64,000 nt of DNA. Origin: QHXW01 sp963752965 (lineage in GTDB: Bacteria > Acidobacteriota > Terriglobia > Bryobacterales > Bryobacteraceae). Under the pieces are notes generated by a model. That model had not been told where the DNA came from and searched no databases. It saw only the letters and a program-made list of their open reading frames with translations. Of the stretch, positions 9,225 through 17,376 are shown one piece after another. The stretch covers positions 62,001-126,000 of the forward strand of contig CAVWAJ010000007.1 of the NCBI GenBank assembly GCA_963752965.1. Direction: 5' to 3'. How positions within the stretch are numbered: position 1 is the stretch's first letter; each line of letters begins with the position of its first letter. A program made the position numbers and the translations under genes.

Positions 9225-10073
9225 ATGAACTTCCACAACCCGAATGCCGATGTATTCGTTCCCGATGACGTTGACCCTGACTCTGCTCTCGCACGGACGA
9301 CTCATCTTTGCATCACGGCGCATCAGGACGACATTGAGATCATGGCTTACCACGGCATCGCCGAGTGCTTCGGCCGCACGGACCGTTGGTTCACCGGTGT
9401 CGTAGTGACGAACGGCGCCGGTAGTCCTCGTGCTGGCATCTACGAGCAGTACAGCGATGAGGAAATGCAGAAGGTCCGGTTGAAGGAACAGCGCAAGGCT
9501 GCCTACGTCGGAGAATATGCGTGCCAGATCCAGCTCGGCTACTCCAGCTCCGCCGTTAAAGATCCGAGCCACGGCGGTATATGCGAGGATCTCACGGCTA
9601 TTTTCCGCGCGGCCAAGCCGCAGGTGGTCTATCTGCACAACCTCGCCGATAAACACGATACACACGTCGGGACAGCTTTGCGGGCGATCCACGTGATGCG
9701 TGCGCTACGCGGCGAGTTTCGGCCCAAGAAGGTGTACGGCTGCGAGGTCTGGCGTGATCTCGACTGGCTGGCAGACGAGTACAAGCAAGCTCTGCCGGTC
9801 TCCGAACGTTCCAATATTGCGGCAGCGCTGGTGGGGCTTTTCGATTCTCAGGTGAGCGGCGGAAAGCGGTACGATCTCGCCACTCAGGGGCGGCGCCTGG
9901 CGCATGCCACGTACTTCGCCTCCCATGGCACCGACGCGGAGACCGCCTTGAGCTATGCGATGGACTTAACGCCGCTGATTGAGGACCCCAAGCTGCCGAT
10001 TACTGGCTACGTCGTGGGCTTCATCGATCAACTGCGCGCGGACGTTGAGCAGCGCATCACCAAACTGGGCTGA
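9225..10073 (+). CDS. PIG-L family deacetylase
   Basis: This 282-residue protein belongs to the PIG-L/LmbE family of zinc hydrolases, which remove acetyl groups from N-acetylglucosamine-type substrates. The family motif AHPDDxE appears as AHQDDIE (residues 32-38), the second zinc motif as HDTHVG near 144. NGAGSPRAG and the VRLKEQRKAA helix are also characteristic. It has no signal peptide, so it is cytoplasmic. GGAG lies 6 bp before the ATG. It starts 10 bp after the ROK gene and is surely in the same operon, which suggests consecutive deacetylation and phosphorylation of an amino sugar. The Pro to Gln change in the first motif leaves the metal ligands in place. Confidence 0.9.
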   Translation: MNFHNPNADVFVPDDVDPDSALARTTHLCITAHQDDIEIMAYHGIAECFGRTDRWFTGVVVTNGAGSPRAGIYEQYSDEEMQKVRLKEQRKAAYVGEYACQIQLGYSSSAVKDPSHGGICEDLTAIFRAAKPQVVYLHNLADKHDTHVGTALRAIHVMRALRGEFRPKKVYGCEVWRDLDWLADEYKQALPVSERSNIAAALVGLFDSQVSGGKRYDLATQGRRLAHATYFASHGTDAETALSYAMDLTPLIEDPKLPITGYVVGFIDQLRADVEQRITKLG

Positions 10074-10104
10074 GTGCACGCTGGCGGGCGGTCACTACCG
10101 GAGG

Positions 10105-10110
10105 TATGCT
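10105..10110 (+). promoter_or_regulatory. TANNNT -10-like element before a small gene
   Basis: TATGCT lies exactly 6 bp before the ATG at 10117, the spacing expected for a leaderless transcript. No good -35 hexamer is seen. Confidence 0.3.
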
Positions 10111-10116
10111 GAAGGC

Positions 10117-10350
10117 ATGAAGAAGACGACCCTCACACACCGGGATGAAACCCGGCACGAGATCGTCCGGGTAAACCTGCTGCGAAGCACGTCGAAAGTC
10201 GTCGATACCGTGGTAGGGGCTAGAAAGGCCGAGCAGTTGCTGGAAGTCCACAAGCAGCGTCTCACGGCTGCGGAGTTCGCGCGAGGAGACTGTTATGTAG
10301 TTAAGTCATGCTCCCCGCTCGGTTCACTCAGACGCTCGGCGTTGAACTGA
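10117..10350 (+). CDS. Small protein of unknown function
   Basis: A 77-residue ORF starting ATGAAGAAGACG. Two start signals are possible: GGAGG 12 bp upstream, and TATGCT 6 bp upstream, which would make it leaderless. The product is basic and helical (ARKAEQLLEVHKQRLTAAEFARG), with no membrane segment. It lies between the PIG-L gene and the convergent end of the polysaccharide operon. I do not recognise the family. It may be a genuine small gene or chance. Confidence 0.4.
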   Translation: MKKTTLTHRDETRHEIVRVNLLRSTSKVVDTVVGARKAEQLLEVHKQRLTAAEFARGDCYVVKSCSPLGSLRRSALN

Positions 10351-10487
10351 CCCTCTCGAAGTGCACCGGCACCCGGTCCGGTAGTCAATCTCGCGGACGA
10401 AGTACCCCGGACAAGGTACGGAAAGTCGGGTTTTTGTTCCTCTCCTCAATCAGATGGTCCTGTAGCATTCCAGCAAGTGACTCGCGC

Positions 10488-12248
10488 TCAGGGCTTCAGG
10501 ACGAGCAGTCTGCGATCGGTGTGAGAGGCCGTGGTGAAGGGGACGTCGTCGCCGGTGCTATCGCGCACGGAAAGCTGGTTCCATCGCGGGCTGGAGTCGA
10601 TCGCGAGCGTCAGGCCTTGCGGTAACTTGGCGCGCGGCTGGTTGAGGCGGATCTCGATGTGGTCGTCGGAGACGAAGGGCGTGGCGCGGACTGCAGCTCG
10701 TGCGCGTGCCCACAGTCCGAAGCGAGTGACGCTACCGATCCAGATGGGCTTGTGGCGGTAAGCCTGTAGCAGGCGCTCTTCGGCGGTCAATTTATACGTG
10801 GTATCGGTCGGGTGGACCAGCAGGCAGGTGATGTTGTTGTTCTCGGCGTTCGCGGCGACGATGTTCGTCCATTGGGCCACGGCTTTGTCGACGGTGGCGG
10901 GCGTCAGGTAGCCCATGGAATCGTCGAGGGTGACGGGGATCTCAATCATGCTGCTGACGGGCGCGCCCAAGTGGGCTTCGCGCAGGGGGCGGTAGGCCGA
11001 GTTCGTGAGCGTGTTGCCGGCGGCGCGTGTGGAATCCACCAGGTAGCCCGTGGCTTCGAGGGTCTCGATGAGCTGCATGGGGTGGCTGAGTTCGCCGGCA
11101 CGAAAGGCGATCGTGTGCTGGCCGGGGACATCGCGATCCAGCAGTTCTTTGCTCACGCGAACCTCTCCAAAGACAGTGGGCGCGACTAGCGGGCGGTAGG
11201 TCGCGAAACTGACTGCGGGATCGCCGAGCGGGAATCGCACAAAGTTTTTCAAATGCGAAACGGTATGAGAGCCGACGTCAAATCCGCGCGCCCGCAATTC
11301 GCGAAGGTACGCGCTGTTGGCGGGAGTGTAATAGCCGATATCGGTTTCGTCGGTGAAATATTTCGTGGTGGCGAAGAAGGTGCTGGTGGCGCCGTAGCGT
11401 TGTTCGAGCGCCGCGAATACTACGGAGTTGGGGTACGATTCGCGGGCATCAATATCGTGGCTTAGGAGCAGAGCGCCGTCGAGACCATCGGGAACAGTGT
11501 TGATCAGCAGGAACGGATGCGCGTTCGTCTCGTAGATGGCGCGCAGCAACATGCGGAGGACATCACCGGAAGGCGCGAAAACATTGGCCCATTCGGGCTC
11601 CGCTTCATAGCTCTGGCCGATGGCGAGGCGCAGCGTGGAATCGCTGAACGACAGGCCGAGCGAGTAAGCAATGCCGCGGCCGTAGTAGTTGCGCACAAAA
11701 GCGGCTTTCCCGTTGGCGAATTTTCCCAGCGTAGCGGCGCCGGCAACCTCATATTCGGTGGTCCAGCTGAATTGTTGGTAACGCTTGGGATCGCCTAGTA
11801 AGACGTCGTGTTCTTCGGGCCGGTTGATGTAGTGCAGAGCGGGATCGGTAGAGGGTTCGGCCAAGCGCACACTGGAATTTTCTTGGCTGAAGTTAAAGCT
11901 CGAAATTCCGAACAGGGGGAAGTATTGGCCGCCTTGCACGTGCGTGGCAAACAGCACGCCGCCCGACTCAACATATTTATAGAGGAGTTCTCTGCCGGCC
12001 GGGGGCAAGGCGACATTCGTGAGTGTGCCGGCGAGTATGATCATGGGTGAGCGGACGGCCTCGGTAAGGCTCTGCGAGGTCTCAAACGGTACACCCAACA
12101 TTTCGAGATCGCTTGCGACTGCCGTTACCTCGCTGGCGTCCTTTGCCGAAACCGCGAGCACGGTGACGGTGGAGGGAAGCTTCACCGGCGGCGTGGAGCC
12201 GAGGGCAAACGCCAGATAGAATGCGAACGCGGCGAGCTTCGATTTCAT
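10488..12248 (-). CDS. Exported polysaccharide deacetylase-like protein with N-terminal GATase-like domain
   Basis: The start chosen is the ATG at 12248, whose ATGA overlaps the stop of the preceding gene. It gives 586 residues with a signal peptide (KLAAFAFYLAFALG). Residues about 30-240 look like a Rossmann/GATase1-type domain (TVLAVSAKDASEV, VESGGVLFATHVQGGQYFP). A NodB-like deacetylase domain follows, with LLLSHDIDA near 262 and GFDVGSHTVSHLKNF near 325 as the metal and catalytic motifs. A beta-rich C-terminal region ends the protein. As last gene of a glycosyltransferase operon it probably deacetylates the exported polymer in the periplasm, as PgaB or PelA do. The domain order resembles neither exactly. 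Confidence 0.8.
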   Translation of the reverse strand: MKSKLAAFAFYLAFALGSTPPVKLPSTVTVLAVSAKDASEVTAVASDLEMLGVPFETSQSLTEAVRSPMIILAGTLTNVALPPAGRELLYKYVESGGVLFATHVQGGQYFPLFGISSFNFSQENSSVRLAEPSTDPALHYINRPEEHDVLLGDPKRYQQFSWTTEYEVAGAATLGKFANGKAAFVRNYYGRGIAYSLGLSFSDSTLRLAIGQSYEAEPEWANVFAPSGDVLRMLLRAIYETNAHPFLLINTVPDGLDGALLLSHDIDARESYPNSVVFAALEQRYGATSTFFATTKYFTDETDIGYYTPANSAYLRELRARGFDVGSHTVSHLKNFVRFPLGDPAVSFATYRPLVAPTVFGEVRVSKELLDRDVPGQHTIAFRAGELSHPMQLIETLEATGYLVDSTRAAGNTLTNSAYRPLREAHLGAPVSSMIEIPVTLDDSMGYLTPATVDKAVAQWTNIVAANAENNNITCLLVHPTDTTYKLTAEERLLQAYRHKPIWIGSVTRFGLWARARAAVRATPFVSDDHIEIRLNQPRAKLPQGLTLAIDSSPRWNQLSVRDSTGDDVPFTTASHTDRRLLVLKP

Positions 12249-13570
12249 TTCCAAAACTGCTCCGCGATGGGATTGCTCTTCAGCGCCTCCGCCAGAAAGA
12301 CGAGCCAAGCGGCGCCGGCAACGCTCGGGGCATCGGTCATCTGGTGAGGTATCGGCCGCGAGGCATAGCGCAGCCCACCTGATCCGACTTGCAGAGCACG
12401 TAGGCCGTCGATGATCTGGCGCGCGCGATCAGGCTGGCCCATGCGCAAGTAAGCGAGCGCTACGCCCAAGGAGCCTTCGGACCAGACCAGCGGCAGCTCG
12501 CGCCACTGTTTGCGGGGATTCTCGGGAAAATAGAATCTGCCGACTTCGAAGCCTGGGAAGATGTGGTCATCGAAATAGGGGCGATAGCCTGCGGCCTCGC
12601 CATCGCGCGAAGCGTAATACTCGTCGATGTGGCGAAGGGCTTCCTGCGCTTTGCCGCTTTCGCCGATGGCGGTTAAGAAGAGCGCGCCCCAGGAGGCGCA
12701 GTCCAGCGCACGTACGGAGTCGCGCTGCCCGCCGGGCGTGAAACCTTGATCGAACTGGCCGAGGTTCTCGTCCCAGGCGACTCGGAGGAGGGCGGCGCGG
12801 ATGCGGTCCGCCGCTTGGGACCAGCGCGCGTCACCCGTCACTTGACCGAGGGTATGCAGGAAGAACCAGGAACTGATGTTGTTTTCCGTGCTGAAGCCAC
12901 GTGCGGGCACGTCTTCATAGTCTTCGAGGACATCATTCTTCTCGGCGTGGTAGACCAGACGAATGTTCCCGTAACCCTGACGCAGCAGGCCGTGAGCGGG
13001 ATTCTCAGGTTCGGTGGCCTCGAGTGAAACCAGGTAAGTCGCCAGACGCGCCGCGGCCGTTTCGAGGGATGCTCTTTGGCGTGCGCAGCCGGGATTATCC
13101 GCGGCACAGGGCGGCGTGTGCGCCATGTAAAAGGCAAACGCGTACCCCACCCACCCGACGGCGCCGGCGCGAACCATGGCGCTATCGTGATCGGTCTCGT
13201 TGGGCCAGCTTTCGTTGGTACTGTAAGTGAACCAGAGACTGCCGTCGGCGCGGATGAGCCGCGCGAGTGCGTCGAGCGTGTAGGACGCGGCGTCAGTTTC
13301 GCCGGCGATGACAAAACTGATAGCGCCGAGCGCGTCATCGTACGTGTAGGAATGGTCGGATTCCTGATCCTGCTTATCGGACCCGCTGCCGTAGCTGACG
13401 AGGAGCCGGCGACGCGTGGCATCCGGAGCGGGCACGGCACGGTTGGGCGTCACCTGGGCTTCGAGCCATTGCTGGCTCGATATGTCCCAGTCTTCGAGCG
13501 ATTGTGCGGCGCATGCGGTCAAGCCGCAGGCGGCCAGCGCCGTCAGCCGGAGATTACGCAGCCTCGACAT
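12245..13570 (-). CDS. Putative six-hairpin glycosidase-like lipoprotein
   Basis: Translation from ATG 13570 gives 441 residues with a signal peptide and a lipobox-like LTAC (ALAACGLTAC), so it is probably a lipoprotein. The body is rich in helix-turn-helix units: SYTYDDALGAISFVIAGE, ADGSLWFTYSTNESW, RALDCASWGALFLTAIGE and LPLVWSEGSLGVALAYLRMG. This suggests an (alpha/alpha)6 toroid as in GH8, GH88 and related hydrolases. It overlaps the glycosyltransferase by 17 bp and its stop overlaps the deacetylase start (ATGA). By analogy with BcsZ in cellulose operons it may trim or edit the nascent polymer. The enzyme family is not certain. Confidence 0.7.
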   Translation of the reverse strand: MSRLRNLRLTALAACGLTACAAQSLEDWDISSQQWLEAQVTPNRAVPAPDATRRRLLVSYGSGSDKQDQESDHSYTYDDALGAISFVIAGETDAASYTLDALARLIRADGSLWFTYSTNESWPNETDHDSAMVRAGAVGWVGYAFAFYMAHTPPCAADNPGCARQRASLETAAARLATYLVSLEATEPENPAHGLLRQGYGNIRLVYHAEKNDVLEDYEDVPARGFSTENNISSWFFLHTLGQVTGDARWSQAADRIRAALLRVAWDENLGQFDQGFTPGGQRDSVRALDCASWGALFLTAIGESGKAQEALRHIDEYYASRDGEAAGYRPYFDDHIFPGFEVGRFYFPENPRKQWRELPLVWSEGSLGVALAYLRMGQPDRARQIIDGLRALQVGSGGLRYASRPIPHQMTDAPSVAGAAWLVFLAEALKSNPIAEQFWK

Positions 13571-14984
13571 GCCGTTCAAAGCCACGGCGCTCCATCGCGC
13601 CCCAACCGCGCTTGCCACGGAGCCCGTCCCACACGCCCTCGAGCCGCCACAGCGTCAGAAGCTGACGATAGCCGAAGTTTTCGAGCACGGCGGCGGCGAG
13701 CAACCGGGCAAGATCCTTCACCGAGGGATAGCGCCGCATGGTGAACTCTTCGAGCACCACGGCGCTCATCGACAACAGAACGCCGAACAGCACGGAAACA
13801 ACGAAGAACAGCACGGCAATCTTCACCGCAACGAGGCCCAGAAAGATGCCGGCCACGGTGAATACATAGCCTGCCATTTCGACCGCCGGCCCCAGCATCT
13901 CGAACACGACGAAATACGGCAAAGAGAACCAACCGGGCCCGCCGAACTTTGGATGGAACAACATCTTCTCGTGCGCCATGAGGCTTTCGACAGTTCCCCG
14001 CTGCCAGCGATTCCGCTGCCTGTGCAGAACCTTCCAGCTTTCAGGGACTTCGGTCCAACAAACGGGTTCGGGGACAAAGACGATGAGGTACGGCGTCTTT
14101 TTCTCGCGGGAGCGGCGGTGCAGGCGCACGACCAACTCCATATCCTCACCGACCGTCGAAGTCGCAAATCCGCCCGCCTCGAGGATGGCCTCGCGGTCGA
14201 AGACTCCGAAAGCTCCGGAGATGAGCAACAGCGAATTAAGAAAGCTAAAGGCCACCCGGCCACCGAGAAACGCGCGCAGGTATTCGATGGTCTGAAACAG
14301 CGGGAGGATGCGGCTGGTGGTGGCGACGCGTGTGACTTTGCCGCGCTCGACCGTGCAACCGTTCACTACGCGGACGATACCGCCGGTGGCCAGCACTTTG
14401 CCTGGGTTCTCGACGAAAGGCTCGATGACATGTAGCAGCGCGTCCTCCTCGAGCAGGGAGTCAGAATCTACCGCCGCAACCAGAGACGAACGGGCGATAT
14501 TTAACCCCGCGTTCAGCGCATCGGCTTTGCCTCCGTTTGCTTTGTCCACCACGGTCAGGCGGATGGGATCGCGGGAACGGTAGACCGCGCGCACGGGCTG
14601 AGTGATGGCGTTTCCTGAGCGGCAGGTGGACTTATACAGGTGAAACTCATCGATCAGAACACGCATCGTCTCGTCTTTCGAGCCGTCGTTGATGACGATG
14701 ACGTCGTAGTGCGGATAGTTGAGATCGAGCATCGAACGGACGCTCTGCGCGATGGTGAGTGCCTCGTTGTAAGCCGGGACGAGGATGCTGACCTCGGGGA
14801 GTAACGGAGAATTGAGCAGAACCGCACGGGCTTCCGGATTCTGCCGCGCACGATGGCTGCGCAGAGCAAAAAATCCGAGCACCATCAGAAAGAAGTAGAC
14901 GGCATTGCTAGCGCTCATGTAGAAAATCATGGACCACTCGAAGGCGTTGTAGAGTGGCTGCGCGAGTGCAAAGGACGCCGTCAC
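13554..14984 (-). CDS. Processive family 2 glycosyltransferase (polysaccharide synthase)
   Basis: The chosen start is GTG 14984, which forms a GTGA overlap with the HEAT-repeat gene, giving 476 residues. Upstream in-frame codons lie inside that gene. One hydrophobic segment precedes a GT-A domain with YDVIVINDGSKDETM (about 95), the DxD-type VDSDSLLEEDALL (about 173), EDMELVVRLHRR (about 280) and the processivity motif QRNRW (about 326). Several membrane helices close the protein (VVFEMLGPAVEMAGYVFTVA onward). This matches inner-membrane synthases such as BcsA, PgaC and hyaluronan synthase that polymerise and translocate beta-linked polysaccharide. No PilZ domain is present, so c-di-GMP control in cis is not indicated. 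Confidence 0.93.
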   Translation of the reverse strand: MTASFALAQPLYNAFEWSMIFYMSASNAVYFFLMVLGFFALRSHRARQNPEARAVLLNSPLLPEVSILVPAYNEALTIAQSVRSMLDLNYPHYDVIVINDGSKDETMRVLIDEFHLYKSTCRSGNAITQPVRAVYRSRDPIRLTVVDKANGGKADALNAGLNIARSSLVAAVDSDSLLEEDALLHVIEPFVENPGKVLATGGIVRVVNGCTVERGKVTRVATTSRILPLFQTIEYLRAFLGGRVAFSFLNSLLLISGAFGVFDREAILEAGGFATSTVGEDMELVVRLHRRSREKKTPYLIVFVPEPVCWTEVPESWKVLHRQRNRWQRGTVESLMAHEKMLFHPKFGGPGWFSLPYFVVFEMLGPAVEMAGYVFTVAGIFLGLVAVKIAVLFFVVSVLFGVLLSMSAVVLEEFTMRRYPSVKDLARLLAAAVLENFGYRQLLTLWRLEGVWDGLRGKRGWGAMERRGFERHVEAA

Positions 14985-16165
14985 ACGGCCACCGTCTCGG
15001 CAGGAGCAGTTTGGACGACTTGCAGCGCCTCCAGCGCAGCCGAAGCCGCCAGCAGGGACCCCGTAAGCATTTCCTGTTCCAGGATGCGGCATCCATCCGC
15101 GCCTAACTGGGCCAAGGCGTAGGCTGCGGCCGCCGCCATGCGAGCGTCTTGATCGTGGAGGCAGCGCGTGAGTTGCGGCATGGCACCGGAAACGTTGAGA
15201 GTAGCCGCAGTGCGAGCCGCCGCCGACCGCACCTGCTCCACCGGGTCGTTGAGCGCATGCAGAATTTCGGCTTCCAACCGCGGTAGCCGGGGCACCAGTG
15301 GCAAGATGTCCAGGGCCGCCACACGAACCGCGCCGTCGGCATGGCGCAGCAGCGGATACACCTGCGGCAGAGGGAGAAACTTGCCCCAAGCGCGAAGCAC
15401 CTGGAGTGCAGCCAGAGCCGCTGCCGGTTCCCTGCCGGCGAGCACCGCCGGAATCGCTTCTTTGGCCAGTTCGAGCGCATACGGTCGCAAGTCTTCGGCC
15501 AGAACCATGCGAGCAACAAGCGAGCCGTTGACGACCAACGCGAACACTTGCGGCAGTTCGCCGGGTTCAAGATTACTCACCATGTGACGGGCCGTATGCA
15601 GCCGCACGGATTCGTCACGGTCCGAGAGGGCCTGTTGCAGCACGTCGCCAGCGAATTTGCGCGGGACCAAGGCGAGGTGCGCGACTGCCTTCTTGCGGTT
15701 CGCCAGGTTCCTGGAACGGAACTGGCGCTGCCATTGCTTGACCAGCCGGAGGTCAGACGCCAGTTGGGCCAGTATCTCGCGGCCCCCGCCGCGAATCATC
15801 CGCAGAAACTCCACCAGGCATTGCTCCACCTCGCGCGGATACGCGACCTGGATCTGCCGGATGTCTTCGAGGTGACTATTTCCCGCGGCATGCAGCGCCA
15901 GGAACTCGCGGATGGCCGGTGAAACGCGGGCCGCGCGGGATTCCCGGATTTGCCGCGCCAGCTTCTTGCAAAACGAGAATGCCAGCAGAGCCAATATGGT
16001 GGCGCACTGGACGAAGGCAATCGACATCGCCAGGGATAGCTCGCGCGACACAATGTGCGGGTTGAGGTAAAACCGGTTGACCGACACGATGGCGACCAGG
16101 TAAGCCATTCCGAAGGCCAGTGTTTTGGACAACACCGCGATGCGGCCGCTTCGTTCGAGCGTCAC
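14981..16165 (-). CDS. Membrane-anchored HEAT-repeat protein of the polysaccharide operon
   Basis: Starts at a GTG overlapping the upstream stop (GTGA) and encodes 394 residues. Two hydrophobic helices lie at the N-terminus (SKTLAFGMAYLVAIVSVNRF; LAMSIAFVQCATILALLAF). About 300 residues of helical repeats follow, with HEAT/PBS-type units such as DRDESVRLHTARHMVSN, ADGAVRVAALDILPLVPRL, PVEQVRSAAARTAATLNVSG and DARMAAAAAYALAQLGADG. The repeat domain should face the cytoplasm and act as a scaffold, perhaps binding the synthase encoded next (GTGA overlap). It has no catalytic motif. A regulatory link to the receiver protein at the head of the operon is plausible but inferred. Confidence 0.85.
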   Translation of the reverse strand: MTLERSGRIAVLSKTLAFGMAYLVAIVSVNRFYLNPHIVSRELSLAMSIAFVQCATILALLAFSFCKKLARQIRESRAARVSPAIREFLALHAAGNSHLEDIRQIQVAYPREVEQCLVEFLRMIRGGGREILAQLASDLRLVKQWQRQFRSRNLANRKKAVAHLALVPRKFAGDVLQQALSDRDESVRLHTARHMVSNLEPGELPQVFALVVNGSLVARMVLAEDLRPYALELAKEAIPAVLAGREPAAALAALQVLRAWGKFLPLPQVYPLLRHADGAVRVAALDILPLVPRLPRLEAEILHALNDPVEQVRSAAARTAATLNVSGAMPQLTRCLHDQDARMAAAAAYALAQLGADGCRILEQEMLTGSLLAASAALEALQVVQTAPAETVAV

Positions 16166-17376
16166 TGTTTTGCCGTGAAGTTAACGCCGAAGCTGATCTG
16201 GTGCTCGTTATCGGAGCGTGTTTGATACGAGCAGAAGAGCTCGGCGGAATACCCATGCGTGATGCGAATCTCGGCGCCCGCCAGATAAGTATCGGCGAGA
16301 AAAACTCCCAGGCGGTCGACAGTGAGAGTCTCGAAATCCTCGCTGCCCCTCGCAAATCCAACGTGCAGCACGAGCGGCTTCGCCACCTGCTGGTAATATT
16401 GCCCGAGCCAGGAGTGGGTCATCTGCCCGGGCGTTACGCCAGAGCGCCATTCGGTCCAGCCGTTGTCATACGTCACCGAAAGCCACACCGGCTTCGCGAA
16501 ATAGTACGTCAGGACCGGGCTTGCCACGTGTACGTCCGCCGCGCGGAAGCGCATCAACTGGTAATCCAGATCGAGCGCGAAGCGCTTGGGCAGGGCATGG
16601 GAAACACCGGCGGTGTACTCCTGGCGGGGCACCACCACTGCGCCTGGCCCGTTCATTGTCCCCGCGCGCAGCCACCATCCCTTCGCCAGTTTCTTTTCGA
16701 AATTCAGTCCCGCGCGCCGGGTTCGCTCGCCGAACAGGCTCCATTCTTCGTATTGCAGCGTGATCTGATTACTCTCTCCGATATAGCCGGCGCTGACGAA
16801 ACCCATATTGCCGGGAGTGGTGAAGGAGAACCGGTCCTGGTTGAAACCCACTTTCACTTCCAGCGGACGCGGCGGATCAATCTCGCCTTTCAGGTCGTGC
16901 GCTTCGGAGTTGTTGGGATCGAGCTTGATCGCGCGCGCTACGTGATCCTTGGCAGCACGTTCCCGGTTCTGGTAGTGGCACAGCCGCGCCAGCGCCATCT
17001 CGACGTCGACATCCTCGGGCGAGAGCTTCTTGGCGTGCGCCAGAAGTTCCTCGGCTGCCGGGTAGTGATGCTGCCACATTTCCACGTACGCCTTGCCCAC
17101 CAGCGCCTCGGCATTGCGCGGGTCCCGCTTGAGGACGCGGTCAAAGATTTCAATGGCCGTGGCGTACTCTTTCATCCACGCGGAGAGCCTGCCGGTCTGG
17201 TTCTGATAATCCGGATTGTCCGGGTCGAGCTTTAGCAGCCGCTCATACAAGTCGCGCGCTTCGGCGAATTTCTGTTCCGTAACCAGCTTGCGCGCGGCTT
17301 GCTCTTCGTCCTGCGCCTGCACCGGCGCCGAGAGGAGTGCGGCGGCCAGGATCGTCCATGCGAGTCGCCGGATCAT
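16162..17376 (-). CDS. TPR plus YaiO-like outer-membrane beta-barrel protein
   Basis: This 404-residue protein has a clear signal peptide (LAWTILAAALLSAPVQAQ). Residues about 25-165 form TPR units (FAEARDLYERLLKLDPDNPD, ATAIEIFDRVLKRDPRNAEA, AKDHVARAIKLDPNNSEA). The C-terminal ~230 residues are alternating beta-strands rich in aromatic residues and end in a strand EHQISFGVNFTAKQ, as expected for a YaiO-type outer-membrane barrel. TPR plus barrel is the architecture of polysaccharide exporters such as PgaA, BcsC and AlgK/E, though shorter. ATGA overlap with the regulator upstream and GTGA overlap with the HEAT gene place it in the middle of a tight operon. It is the probable outer-membrane exit for the polymer. 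Confidence 0.87.
   Translation of the reverse strand: MIRRLAWTILAAALLSAPVQAQDEEQAARKLVTEQKFAEARDLYERLLKLDPDNPDYQNQTGRLSAWMKEYATAIEIFDRVLKRDPRNAEALVGKAYVEMWQHHYPAAEELLAHAKKLSPEDVDVEMALARLCHYQNRERAAKDHVARAIKLDPNNSEAHDLKGEIDPPRPLEVKVGFNQDRFSFTTPGNMGFVSAGYIGESNQITLQYEEWSLFGERTRRAGLNFEKKLAKGWWLRAGTMNGPGAVVVPRQEYTAGVSHALPKRFALDLDYQLMRFRAADVHVASPVLTYYFAKPVWLSVTYDNGWTEWRSGVTPGQMTHSWLGQYYQQVAKPLVLHVGFARGSEDFETLTVDRLGVFLADTYLAGAEIRITHGYSAELFCSYQTRSDNEHQISFGVNFTAKQ

Noticed and set aside
10351..10487. Gap after the small gene at 10117
   Set aside because: Checked for tRNA, hairpin terminator and short genes; nothing convincing was seen.
14985..15389. N-terminal extension of the glycosyltransferase upstream of GTG 14984
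   Set aside because: It lies entirely inside the HEAT-repeat gene in another frame and adds no hydrophobic or conserved sequence; the GTGA overlap gives a natural start.
16120..17235. 371-codon plus-strand frame opposite the YaiO-like gene
   Set aside because: Antisense to a gene with signal peptide, TPRs and barrel; no domain or ribosome site of its own.
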